A DNA stretch of 19,842 nt from CAUZEO01 sp963578625 (GTDB lineage: Bacteria > Verrucomicrobiota > Kiritimatiellia > SLOV01). A program made the position numbers and the translations under genes. The stretch's first letter is position 1; each line of letters opens with the position of its first letter. Positions 1 through 6,766 of the stretch are shown here, piece by piece. The notes under the pieces were generated by a model that saw only the letters and a program-made list of their open reading frames with translations, was not told where the DNA came from and searched no databases. The stretch spans positions 1-19,842 of the forward strand of contig CAUZEO010000050.1 of NCBI GenBank assembly GCA_963578625.1. Direction: 5' to 3'.

Positions 1-134
1 GAAAATAGCGTGTAGCCCGGAGAGGCGTTGGTTGTATTCAGGATCAAACCGATGGTGTTGGTCGACCCGGCGTATGCAGTCAACGCGAGTCCAATAACTG
101 TCAGCGCGAGACAAACTGAACGGTGCGCCCTCAT
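1..134 (-). CDS. Arylsulfotransferase-like secreted protein, N-terminal fragment
   Basis: The minus-strand frame opens with ATG at 134 and runs off the left edge of the window, so only 44 residues are visible. They begin with a clear Sec signal peptide: MRAHR, then a hydrophobic stretch, then a likely cleavage after TAYA at about residue 22. The mature start reads STNTIGLILNTTNASPGYTL. The pattern 'hGLhLNt..A..GYTLF' is how many bacterial arylsulfotransferase (ASST-type beta-propeller) proteins begin, usually followed by a TYLID...W segment that would lie outside this window. Family members may move sulfate groups between phenols, but many related secreted propellers are uncharacterised. No strong Shine-Dalgarno sequence is seen upstream. 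The next gene to the right, a PEP-CTERM propeller, has the same orientation. The family call rests on a short N-terminal match and is moderate; the signal peptide and start are more secure. Confidence 0.55.
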   Translation of the reverse strand, partial: MRAHRSVCLALTVIGLALTAYAGSTNTIGLILNTTNASPGYTLF

Positions 135-250
135 TATCAGGACCGCTAGCATAAACAACTGTAAATGTCAATGCACGAATCTATGCAAATCCGCTGGAGT
201 GCAGGAACTCTCAGTCCAGCGCCTTCGGCTGTAATCGAAGAACAACGGTG

Positions 251-274
251 GGCGGATTTGAAATCCGCCTTTTT
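251..274 (+). terminator. Hairpin plus T-run, rho-independent-type terminator
   Basis: An 8-bp perfect stem (ggcggatt / aatccgcc) closes a TGA loop and is followed at once by five T residues on the plus strand. This has the form of an intrinsic terminator for plus-strand transcription, yet no plus-strand gene is visible to its left. The stem also resembles the dispersed gcgga...tccgc palindromes elsewhere in the window, so it may be a member of that family that happens to have a T-run. Confidence 0.5.
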
Positions 275-374
275 GTGTCATTTTCCGGCCCGTCGAAGGC
301 AGATTACAAATCCTCCCTCCAACGTTGTCCAATCGAAAGAAAAAATCGAGGCGGAAGCGGTACAAAGGCAACGA

Positions 375-398
375 GGACGGCCCACCTCTGGGCCGTCC
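375..398 (-). terminator. GC-rich hairpin 3' of the PEP-CTERM gene
   Basis: A perfect 10-bp stem (ggacggccca / tgggccgtcc) with a four-base loop lies about 30 bases beyond the stop codon of the minus-strand PEP-CTERM gene. Its position fits a transcription terminator or an mRNA 3'-end stabiliser. There is no clear U-run after it on the minus strand, so intrinsic termination is plausible rather than shown. Confidence 0.45.
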
Positions 399-429
399 CC
401 GGCTGAAATGATATATAGTAACGCTGACG

Positions 430-1452
430 TCAGCGCATGCGGCGGCGCATCGCCGACAGCATCAGCATGCCGACCCCGATCAACAAGGCAGTGGCCGGCT
501 CGGGAATGACATGCGATTGCAGGGCCAACCCGGCGAGGTTTTCATGGCCCTCAGAAAAAACGCTACTGAAAGCACCCGACTCGTTGTCATACCGGAGAAC
601 ATTGCCGTTACTGAAGGCCTGATAAACAAAGCCGTCCAGGCCAAACTCGAACTGACGGGAGTAGATCCCCGTGCCTTGATAAGCTCCATCATCCGAGGTC
701 CACTTCGTCGCAACACTGAGGTCGGCAGACAACTTATAGATACCGTCGCTGCCGTTGACATAGAGACTACCCTGCCAGAATCTCGGGAAGCCTGAATATT
801 TCGGTAATTCCGAACCGTCGTGGGGGAAACCGGAAAAGCCAATATTTGTCCCGGGGCTCGCCATCGCTGGTCCCTGGTACGTCACGATCGCCGGAGGATT
901 CATCGCCCGGTTGACGTACAGAATGCCGTCATCTCCGAGAACCGCGCCATTCACCGTGTCGGCCAGGTCGCCGATGTTAAATGGCACCCCGAGAACAGCG
1001 CCATTCGCGTCGAATCGGCTGACTCTAAAAGTGGGGCTCTGATTTGCAACGTAGAGCGCACCGTCCGACCCGAAGGTCAAGTCCGCAGGCTGATTTATGA
1101 GATTCTGGTTGTGAATGAGCGCGCCGAGATCCGCCCCGGTATTCGGATTGTACTCACGGACTTGATGCGGATATTCGACCACGGAGACATAGAGTCGGTC
1201 GTTGTGGAGGACCGCTGCGGAAAACCCGTGTCCATAGGGGCCGCCCACGTAGTCTTTGTTTTCCCAATCTACTGTCCCGTTGGGCTTTAAGCCGATCACT
1301 CCAGCGCGAGGACTGCTGCCACCTCGCTGGTTTATAATCACCCGGTCAAGCACCCAGTTCGGGTCAGTGATCGTGGCCTGTGCGGAGATCAGTGGCAATC
1401 CCGTCAACGACGCGGTTATAATTCCAAGGACGAGTGTGTTGATTCTTTTCAT
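430..1452 (-). CDS. PEP-CTERM sorting-domain beta-propeller protein
   Basis: A 340-residue exported protein. The N-terminus is a signal peptide (MKRINTLVLGIITASLTG..., likely cut after SAQA near residue 26). The middle, roughly residues 30-310, holds repeated short motifs of the type 'DGALYVANQ', 'DGILYVNRA', 'GSLYVNGSDGIYKL', 'DGFVYQAF' and 'GNVLRYD', typical of NHL/SMP-30-like propellers in which each blade carries a D-G-x-L-Y-V strand. The C-terminus is a textbook PEP-CTERM tag: VIPEP, a hydrophobic segment (ATALLIGVGMLMLSAM), then the basic tail RRRMR. In known systems this tag is processed by an exosortase and the protein goes to the outer surface or the exopolysaccharide matrix. The exosortase itself is not in the window. 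Start ATG 1452 has an upstream AGGGG at useful spacing. No catalytic residues can be assigned, so a binding or structural role is as likely as an enzymatic one. A hairpin follows the stop. Confidence 0.85.
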   Translation of the reverse strand: MKRINTLVLGIITASLTGLPLISAQATITDPNWVLDRVIINQRGGSSPRAGVIGLKPNGTVDWENKDYVGGPYGHGFSAAVLHNDRLYVSVVEYPHQVREYNPNTGADLGALIHNQNLINQPADLTFGSDGALYVANQSPTFRVSRFDANGAVLGVPFNIGDLADTVNGAVLGDDGILYVNRAMNPPAIVTYQGPAMASPGTNIGFSGFPHDGSELPKYSGFPRFWQGSLYVNGSDGIYKLSADLSVATKWTSDDGAYQGTGIYSRQFEFGLDGFVYQAFSNGNVLRYDNESGAFSSVFSEGHENLAGLALQSHVIPEPATALLIGVGMLMLSAMRRRMR

Positions 1453-1629
1453 GACTTAACCCCTGTTCTTTGAAGTGATTTACCTAGCCCGTGCTCTTTC
1501 CTTCCCAACGTACAGCCTTCTCGTCTCACAAATACACTCCCGTGTCAACACCCCATGTCAATAGGGTGTCCCGCAAGAGCCGCACCTGGCTTCGGTTTCG
1601 GTTTTCATTGACATCTAGAGGGCAATTCC

Positions 1630-1655
1630 GTGGCATGGGCATCCTGCCCGTGGCC
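1630..1655. repeat. GGGCA-tcc-TGCCC dispersed palindrome
   Basis: The sequence gtggcatgggcatcctgccc continuing into gtggcc forms a hairpin with GGGCA / TGCCC at the tip. A related copy near 15945-15970 has GGGCT / AGCCC at the same place, so the base pair nearest the loop differs but pairing is kept. Repeats of this look occur intergenically in many planctomycete- and verrucomicrobium-type genomes; that comparison is from memory. Confidence 0.5.
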
Positions 1656-1854
1656 AACGGAGGCTCCAGCCGGAACACACGGGCTGCGGCACGGCTCTGT
1701 GCCAACATCCTCAATTTCATTGCCTTTACGGAAGATTTTGAACCGCGAATCGATGCTAATGACGATTCTAAGGTAAGATCCCCCTTTGGATGTGAGAAAG
1801 CTTACGAGTGAGCTCGCGATGAAGGGGCCTCTCATTCCCGAAAAATCAGATGGC

Positions 1855-1876
1855 GTAGCGCGGAATTCATTCCGCA
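1855..1876. repeat. gcggaat-N2-attccgc hairpin repeat, single copy
   Basis: The sequence cgtagcgcggaattcattcc with gcag following contains a perfect 7-bp inverted repeat around a 2-base loop. It carries the same GTAGCG flank seen at the copies near 4050, 8960, 13625 and 18075. It sits in the gene-free region 3' of the transglutaminase-like gene. Confidence 0.7.
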
Positions 1877-2067
1877 GTGGCTATGTCCGAGCGTGGAATC
1901 CCCATCCGAACGCCACCCACTCCGGTGAAACCCACCGTGCGTACTGCCCTTCGGCCAGCGCGGCTTTCAATGGATCGCGCCCGATCCGGTCATAGCTCTC
2001 CGAGAACCACAGCGATCCTGACGACTTCCGCTTCCAAGAGGAGTAACATTGCTGAAATCTTACGCCT

Positions 2068-2114
2068 GCGGAATGAATTCCGCGACTCCTAAACGCGGAC
2101 TGAAGTCCACGCGG
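2068..2114. repeat. Tandem hairpin repeat (AT-tip and CT-tip units)
   Basis: Two palindromes sit side by side: gcggaat-ga-attccgc and then cgcggact-ga-agtccacg, separated by about ten bases. The outer stem (gcgga/tccgc) and the GA loop are shared. The two bases before the loop change from AT/AT to CT/AG, which keeps pairing. The element starts about 22 bases past the stop codon of the minus-strand transglutaminase-like gene, a position suitable for a terminator or mRNA 3'-end structure. Confidence 0.7.
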
Positions 2115-2136
2115 CGTGTGCCTTGGTCCGGCCCTT

Positions 2137-3510
2137 TTAGAATTCCGCCGGCGGCTCCCCCGCCCAATCGCGCCGATTGAAGGAGAACTCAACTTTGGTC
2201 TTTGCCAGCTTTTCGCCGACTTCCAATACGGGGTAGGCATGGAAATTGATCGGACCCGAGGCCGGACCCGGACTCACCACGATGTCACGCCCCCGGCTGA
2301 GCTCGATACGATTCGCCGGATGATGCCCAAAGAAATACGTAGAGAGTCTGGAACACTTGTCTCCCTCACTGATGTCTATGGGCCACCATCTGCCGTCCGT
2401 ATAAAACTCCGCCCAGCAGTGATAGCCGCTTATCCCACCCGCATCCCTCTCCGAAGGGATTGACGCGCCAATCGCAAAACGGGCGGGGATGCCGACCGAC
2501 CTGGACAACGCAATGAAGTAGGAATGGAAATCCGTACAGTTTCCGGTCCGGGAATCACAGGCGTAGACTGCATCGCCTTGTCCATATCCGGACCCGAACT
2601 TCATGTAACGCATCCGGTCAATGGTGTGGTCGTAGAGGGCTCTCGCACGCACCAGTTCACCCTGTTTTCCCTCCACGACTTCTTCTGCAATTGCACGAAA
2701 GTTTTCGTTGTCCGGCACCAGACGTTCCGGACGGAGGTATTTATCGGGAGGCCGTGATTCGTCGGCGTACACACCCTTTTCAAGGCGTTCTACCCCATAG
2801 CGGATGGCGATGGTCTTCCCGCTGTCTTCCGGATCAAGCGTTAGAAAGAGAACCTTATTTCCATGCTCATCATCTTCCAGGATTTCCTGGTCCACGGGCG
2901 CTTCAATGGCCATGATCGTGACCTTTTGAAACGCGTCCGTGGCCGGCATGGGTATCCACATGCGGGCCGTGTCGGTTATTTCAGGCAATGTCGCCCGGTA
3001 AAGAAACTCGAATTCGTCGCGTTCCTCGATAACCCCGAGCTGGCGCGGCGAAGCAGCCTTCACCGGGGCACGGCGCCACGTCCGGTCGCGCTTTTGCTTC
3101 CATAGGTACAGGGGCTGGCCATTGGTCTTGTGGACGGTGGTTTCCGTCACTGTCATCGCGCCCGGGTCGCCGGCCAGGAAGAAATCAACGTCGTACACGT
3201 CTCCCTCTGAACTGGCCAAGTCCACGCAAGCAAAGTGACGGCGTGGTCCCAGGTTCGCCAGATATTCGGTGTGCACCCGCACCAGTTTTAGTTGGAGTTC
3301 CTTCCCCTCAAAGTGGATCTTGAAGAACCCATTCCCTAAGAGCATCTGCTCTTCGATGTGTTTTTCGATTCCTTCCTGGATGTCCGCCGTCACCACGTCA
3401 GGCACGGGACCCAACAGATCCTGTCCTGACGTCTCATGACGCCCAGTCGAACAGCCCGCGAGCAGGACATACGCCACGACTCCCGGCACGAAGACCTGAC
3501 GAAGGCTCAC
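2137..3510 (-). CDS. Transglutaminase-like (papain-fold) lipoprotein
   Basis: A 457-residue protein with a lipoprotein signal: the lipobox LLAGC puts the acylated cysteine at residue 20. The N-terminal half (about 30-260) is a beta-rich region without a family I can name. The segment from about 265 to 385 is a transglutaminase-like core. The triad is visible in order as Cys325 in RTGNCTDFHSYF, His364 in SGYHCWAEFY and Asp379 in WWPIDISEG. The 'C-x-D-hh' helix followed by 'GIPARFAIG' and 'HCWAEFY' is standard for this superfamily, whose bacterial members are usually cysteine proteases or amidases rather than true protein cross-linkers. It should be membrane-anchored facing the periplasm or exterior. 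The start is GTG at 3510; no good ribosome-binding site is seen, but no other start would keep the signal peptide. The small repeat lipoprotein gene ends only 46 bases upstream on the same strand, so the two may be co-transcribed. Tandem hairpins follow the stop. Confidence 0.85.
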   Translation of the reverse strand: MSLRQVFVPGVVAYVLLAGCSTGRHETSGQDLLGPVPDVVTADIQEGIEKHIEEQMLLGNGFFKIHFEGKELQLKLVRVHTEYLANLGPRRHFACVDLASSEGDVYDVDFFLAGDPGAMTVTETTVHKTNGQPLYLWKQKRDRTWRRAPVKAASPRQLGVIEERDEFEFLYRATLPEITDTARMWIPMPATDAFQKVTIMAIEAPVDQEILEDDEHGNKVLFLTLDPEDSGKTIAIRYGVERLEKGVYADESRPPDKYLRPERLVPDNENFRAIAEEVVEGKQGELVRARALYDHTIDRMRYMKFGSGYGQGDAVYACDSRTGNCTDFHSYFIALSRSVGIPARFAIGASIPSERDAGGISGYHCWAEFYTDGRWWPIDISEGDKCSRLSTYFFGHHPANRIELSRGRDIVVSPGPASGPINFHAYPVLEVGEKLAKTKVEFSFNRRDWAGEPPAEF

Positions 3511-3556
3511 ATGAATCCGTTCGACGATGGAATGGAATGTCGTGCCTGACGAAAAA

Positions 3557-3814
3557 TCATTCGGGGTGTTCCGGATGCTCAGACTCGCCGGCTTTTTCTG
3601 GATGCTCGGGATGATCCTTCACCCCATCTTTCTCTGGATGCTCGGGATGATCCTTCGCCCCATCTTTTTCTGGATGCTCGGGATGATCCTTCGCCCCATC
3701 TTCGGATGGTTGATCCTTTGGGGGATGATCGGTCATCCCATTGCAACCCGCCATTCCAAGCGAAACCGCCGCTGCTACTATTACCGAGACCAGAGTTCCA
3801 TTCAATCTTTTCAT
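3557..3814 (-). CDS. Small lipoprotein with Asp/His/Pro/Glu tandem repeats
   Basis: An 85-residue protein of unknown function. It starts with a signal segment (MKRLNGTLVSVIVAAAVSLG) and the weak lipobox MAGC, giving a candidate acylated cysteine at residue 24. The rest is very polar and repetitive: the 12-residue unit DGAKDHPEHPEK occurs about four times, the last copy degenerate (AGESEHPEHPE). The ATG at 3814 is preferred over the in-frame ATG at 3820 because AGGAG lies 7 bases before the former but only 1 base before the latter. The dense His and acidic residues could bind divalent metals or form an extended surface linker; neither is shown. The gene lies 46 bases upstream of the transglutaminase-like lipoprotein gene. 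Codon use in the repeat keeps the other frames open as well, but the lipoprotein frame is the only one with a signal sequence and ribosome-binding site. Confidence 0.7.
   Translation of the reverse strand: MKRLNGTLVSVIVAAAVSLGMAGCNGMTDHPPKDQPSEDGAKDHPEHPEKDGAKDHPEHPEKDGVKDHPEHPEKAGESEHPEHPE
3564..3707. repeat. 36-bp tandem repeat, about four units
   Basis: A 36-bp unit beginning tggatgctcgggatgatcct occurs at about 3600, 3636 and 3672, almost identical at the DNA level, with a diverged fourth unit at 3564-3599. It lies inside the small lipoprotein gene and encodes its 12-residue repeat. High nucleotide identity suggests recent unit amplification and possible copy-number variation between strains. 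Confidence 0.85.
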
Positions 3815-4002
3815 ATCCATTCTCCTTTAACATTTCGGCTCTAATGCCACCGTCCCATTTCATACTGCTTTACGAATCGGCCGCTGACAACCATGAAAAA
3901 CGGACATCCAGATCGTGGTGGATGGCGATTGTAGTAGAAAAGCAGGCAACGGGGTCTTCCATCTGCGGTTGGCCTCGCGTACTTGAGGCAGCCTGGCGTG
4001 TC

Positions 4003-4056
4003 GTGCGGAATGAATTCCGCACCTCCCCGGACGCGGACTGGAGTCCGCGCTACGCG
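4003..4056. repeat. Tandem hairpin repeat overlapping the sialidase-like gene's stop
   Basis: The AT-tip hairpin gtgcggaatgaattccgcac (9-bp stem) at 4003-4022 is followed by a CT-tip hairpin gcggact-gg-agtccgc at 4033-4048 and then the shared flank gcgctacgc. The TAG stop of the minus-strand sialidase-fold gene (4050-4052) lies inside this GTAGCG flank, so the element abuts or supplies the end of that frame. Confidence 0.75.
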
Positions 4057-5483
4057 GGACGGGAAACTACTCCTGCCGGCTCCCATGCTCTATCCCATCT
4101 GGCGAAGAGAGTGCCGGCCTTGCCGTGGTTGGTGTCCATGGCAATGGCCAGTCGGTTGGTGCCATGCTTTGACGGCAGGTGAAGAGAGGTCGTATCCTGC
4201 GCGGCCGGGATGGTGCCGGGGCCCGCAAATACTTCCTCGCCGTTCCACCAGACTTTTACCGGCCCGTCGTGGCCGAGGTGGATGTCGACATGGTCCCACG
4301 GTCCCACTTCGACATCTTTCACGAAGTAAACGAGCCCCGCGCGCTCCTCGATCCGGTCGCGAACATCGAACGGGTCCTGGTGTTCAGGCGTGGTTACCGT
4401 ATCCAGTTTCAAGTCTCCTGACTTGGGGTCCGGCAAGGTCGCGCCTTCGATTCCCTCCTCCGTCCCCACCAGCGCGCTGACGAGAAACTCGTCGATGAAC
4501 TCCGCCCGGTGAAGAACGTCCGCCAGGTAGATTTGAGGATGGATCCACTGGTCAATGGCCGGATCCTCCTGAGCCACTGCATTGCCGTAAAAGCTGAGCG
4601 AGAGCCGATGATGATTGTCGGGCCTGCGGGCGACTCCCATGTAAGAGTGATCCGGCTTGGGCCCGGATGGCAGTACGCATAAGAGGTAGGTCTTCCCGTC
4701 CTTCACGCGAAAGATCGCATGGTGGGCAACACTGTCTTCCTCCAGGTGCATATCCTCATGCAGTGGATGCCAGCGGCCGCTGATGTAGACCCGGCCGTCG
4801 ACGGTCCAGAGGGCCGGACCGGTCAGGGTAAGATCCGTGAGCTTCTCCATCTCCCAGGATTCGAAAGGATAGGCGCTACGGCAGATGTAAGGATGCTTGG
4901 GCACGAACCCGCCCTCACAGCGCATGATCATGGTCGCGGTGCCATCCGGAAGAATCTCCAGGTAACACTCGTTGGGTTTCTCCTCCTCCGACTCGAAAAC
5001 GACCCGGACATCCTTCCAGGTGTGGCCGTCGTCGCTTTCGAACCAATGCACCCCGAAAGGCCTGGGGCGGAGATACCCTGCGCAATAGTGCTTGCCGCGG
5101 TATGCGATCGGCCGCCACAGAACGTAATGCCCGCACCCCTCGTACCGCGTCCATGGTGTCCAGCGATCGCCGTCTTCGGTCGACGCAAAACCCGATATCC
5201 CGTATTCCCCTGTCTCGATCTCCTCATGACCCACCGCAAAAAGACGCGCGCCGTCCGTATAGAGGTGGGCATCGCGCGTATCGCCGTCCCCGCGCAGCAC
5301 GGTGACCGTATCCCAGGTAATCCCCGCATCCCGGCTGCGTTGAATAATCAACCGGCCTTGATCGCAAATATGATCATCCCCCTGGCGGTATCCAACATAC
5401 AGGTCACCCTTGAACCAGCAGGCGCCGGTAAAGGCGTTGTGTCGGCGGTCGTTCGTGACTCGACGTATGCTAAGGACTTTCAT
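4050..5483 (-). CDS. Sialidase-fold (BNR/Asp-box) protein with C-terminal beta-sandwich
   Basis: A 477-residue protein with no signal peptide or membrane segment, so probably cytoplasmic. Residues 1-335 look like a sialidase-type propeller. Three Asp-boxes (S-x-D-x-G-x-x-W) are visible: SRDAGITW at 50-57, STEDGDRW at 101-108 and SDDGHTW near 150-156. The usual N-terminal F/Y-R-I-P motif of true sialidases is not seen, so hydrolysis of sialic acid should not be assumed. Residues about 385-465 (AGLVYFVKDVEVGPWDHVDI, VKVWWNGEEVF) resemble a galactose-binding-like domain that pairs with hydrolase domains. Start ATG 5483 has GGAGG ten bases upstream. A broken copy of its own 5' end lies just upstream near 5550-5646. 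The hydroxyacid dehydrogenase gene is the next same-strand gene upstream, 259 bases away. The stop codon lies in a dispersed hairpin repeat, so the last few residues may be repeat-derived. Confidence 0.75.
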   Translation of the reverse strand: MKVLSIRRVTNDRRHNAFTGACWFKGDLYVGYRQGDDHICDQGRLIIQRSRDAGITWDTVTVLRGDGDTRDAHLYTDGARLFAVGHEEIETGEYGISGFASTEDGDRWTPWTRYEGCGHYVLWRPIAYRGKHYCAGYLRPRPFGVHWFESDDGHTWKDVRVVFESEEEKPNECYLEILPDGTATMIMRCEGGFVPKHPYICRSAYPFESWEMEKLTDLTLTGPALWTVDGRVYISGRWHPLHEDMHLEEDSVAHHAIFRVKDGKTYLLCVLPSGPKPDHSYMGVARRPDNHHRLSLSFYGNAVAQEDPAIDQWIHPQIYLADVLHRAEFIDEFLVSALVGTEEGIEGATLPDPKSGDLKLDTVTTPEHQDPFDVRDRIEERAGLVYFVKDVEVGPWDHVDIHLGHDGPVKVWWNGEEVFAGPGTIPAAQDTTSLHLPSKHGTNRLAIAMDTNHGKAGTLFARWDRAWEPAGVVSRPA

Positions 5484-5549
5484 ATCAGTGGGGCCTCCGG
5501 CTACGGTTTTCGGTTGTAGGTGTTCGGTGTTTTCAGAGGAGTCCGAGTT

Positions 5550-5646
5550 GTACTCAGAAACAAGATTTTCTTTGCACCAGCAAGCGACGGCAAAGGCATT
5601 CTGACGACGGCAGTTCGTGACACGGCTTATCCTTAGGGACTTTCAT
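5550..5646 (-). pseudogene. Decayed duplicate of the 5' end of the adjacent sialidase-like gene
   Basis: The minus strand from an ATG at 5646 closely matches the start of the intact gene at 5483. Both share the upstream ccactgatATGAAAGTCC block. If one extra C is removed at about the tenth base, the relic reads MKVLRISRVTNCRRQNAFAV then ACWCKENL, against MKVLSIRRVTNDRRHNAFTG then ACWFKGDL in the intact protein. Similarity fades near 5550 and no further domain follows. The single-base frameshift and the loss of the rest of the gene make this a pseudogene fragment. It could come from a tandem duplication of the whole gene followed by deletion, or from a partial duplication. The flanking 5647-5742 stretch is AT-richer and shows nothing else. 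Confidence 0.75.
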
Positions 5647-5742
5647 ATCAGTGGATGTCGAATATTGAAGGTGGAGTTTCTCTTTCCTTGGACATTCGAT
5701 ATTGGAAATTTTATCTTCAACCTAAACACTAAATACTGAAGA

Positions 5743-6732
5743 CTAGACACTCCCTGCCCCCCTCGGCCACGTCAACTCCTCTCCACTCTCCAGGTACTGT
5801 ACCAGTTTCCGTGCGGAAAAAGCGCGGGCCTCGGTGGTTTGGTTCCGGCCACCACCCATGTGGGGCAAAATGATCACGTTCTCGTGGTCCATGGCATATT
5901 GGACAAGGGGTGATTCGCGCATGTCTTTTCGCCACTCATTATGGATTACGTCGGCTCCGAAAGAGTATAACTTGCCCGATTCCAGCGCGCCGATCAATGC
6001 TTCCTCGTCAATGACATCGCCGCGACTGGTATTGATCAGCGAGGCCCCGTCCTTCATACGGGAAAAGACATCGGCGTCGAACAGGCGCAGATTTTCCGGG
6101 GTCAGGTGAATGTGAATCGTAATAGCATCCGACTCCGCCAGCAAGGTGTCGAAATCCACTTGTTCCACTCCGGGAATACTGAATGGCCGCAGGTCGCAGC
6201 CCAGGACGCGCATCCGGAAGGCCTTTCCGATCTCCGCGGCCATGCTTCCCAGCCTCCCGACGCCGAGCACACCGACGGTCTGCGGGGAAATCGCGTCTCC
6301 GCAGATCGCTTCGTCGGTCCAGCCACCGGCAAAGACATGAGTAACCAATCTTCGCAAGTTGCGCCGGCAGGCGATGATCAACATCCACGCCACCTCGGCC
6401 ACGCCGGTAAACCCATCGAGAAGTCCGTAGTCCTTCGTAATGCTCAGGATCCGAATCCCGCGCCGTGCCGCCTCGTCCTTGTCGATGTGATCCGTTCCGG
6501 TGGACGCGGTATTGATCACCTTCAGCTTCCCGGCCCGGTCCAGGACCTCCTTGTCGATCTTAAGCTCGGTGTGGCACCACAAGGCGTCGTATTCGTTAAC
6601 GATCTCGAGCAGCCGCCCACGGTCCGCAGGAAAGATGTCCACGTTTCCATACCGCTCCAAAGTCTCCACCGCTTCCGGCGAGTAGGAAAGATTAACCATG
6701 CAGAGAACTTTTGAAGTGGGCTTCGTTTTCAT
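5743..6732 (-). CDS. D-isomer-specific 2-hydroxyacid dehydrogenase
   Basis: A 329-residue cytoplasmic NAD-dependent oxidoreductase of the D-2-hydroxyacid dehydrogenase family (PGDH / glyoxylate reductase type). The Rossmann motif GVLGVGRLGSMAAEIGKAF has G157-x-G159-x-x-G162, and Asp180 at the end of the next strand (VLGCD) favours NAD over NADP. The catalytic set is present: Arg237 in INTSRGDVID, Glu266 in DVIHNEW and His291 in LPHMGG. Members reduce 2-keto acids or oxidise D-2-hydroxy acids. The exact substrate is not readable from sequence; in this carbohydrate setting a sugar-acid derivative is possible. Length is normal and there is no C-terminal ACT domain, so it is not a full-length classical SerA. 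ATG 6732 is chosen because it precedes the first beta strand (KVLCMVNL); the ribosome-binding site is weak. It is divergent from the second sialidase-like gene, with only 34 bases between starts. Confidence 0.9.
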   Translation of the reverse strand: MKTKPTSKVLCMVNLSYSPEAVETLERYGNVDIFPADRGRLLEIVNEYDALWCHTELKIDKEVLDRAGKLKVINTASTGTDHIDKDEAARRGIRILSITKDYGLLDGFTGVAEVAWMLIIACRRNLRRLVTHVFAGGWTDEAICGDAISPQTVGVLGVGRLGSMAAEIGKAFRMRVLGCDLRPFSIPGVEQVDFDTLLAESDAITIHIHLTPENLRLFDADVFSRMKDGASLINTSRGDVIDEEALIGALESGKLYSFGADVIHNEWRKDMRESPLVQYAMDHENVIILPHMGGGRNQTTEARAFSARKLVQYLESGEELTWPRGAGSV

Positions 6733-6766
6733 GTGTGACTACATTATGGGGCTTTGAAGGATTATT

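Larger units (their letters stand above)
1453..2136. other. Gene-poor intergenic region carrying dispersed palindromes
   Basis: About 680 bases lie between the start of the PEP-CTERM gene and the end of the transglutaminase-like gene. I see no convincing gene. The stretch contains one GGGCA-tcc-TGCCC palindrome near 1630-1655 and two copies of the gcggaat/attccgc palindrome near 1855-1876 and 2068-2114. Between the last two copies, the minus strand near 1880-2045 is open and has a protein-like composition (WFSESYDRIG, SPEWVAFGWGF), but it has no plausible start and no recognised family. It may be a relic of a lost gene. Confidence 0.5.

Noticed and set aside
135..250. Possible sigma-70 promoter (ttgaca) before the arylsulfotransferase-like gene
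   Set aside because: A TTGACA is present on the minus strand, but no acceptable -10 box was found at the normal spacing.
3564..3707. Possible CRISPR-like array because of regular 36-bp units
   Set aside because: Units are directly adjacent with no spacers and encode an in-frame peptide repeat; no cas gene is present.
3527..3844. Hydrophobic repetitive plus-strand frame (FWMLGMILRPI repeats)
   Set aside because: It is the complement of the 36-bp repeat in the small lipoprotein gene. The minus frame has a signal sequence, lipobox and ribosome-binding site, while the plus frame has none.
4719..5519. 266-codon plus-strand open frame
   Set aside because: Antisense to the sialidase-fold gene, whose three Asp-boxes identify the true strand.
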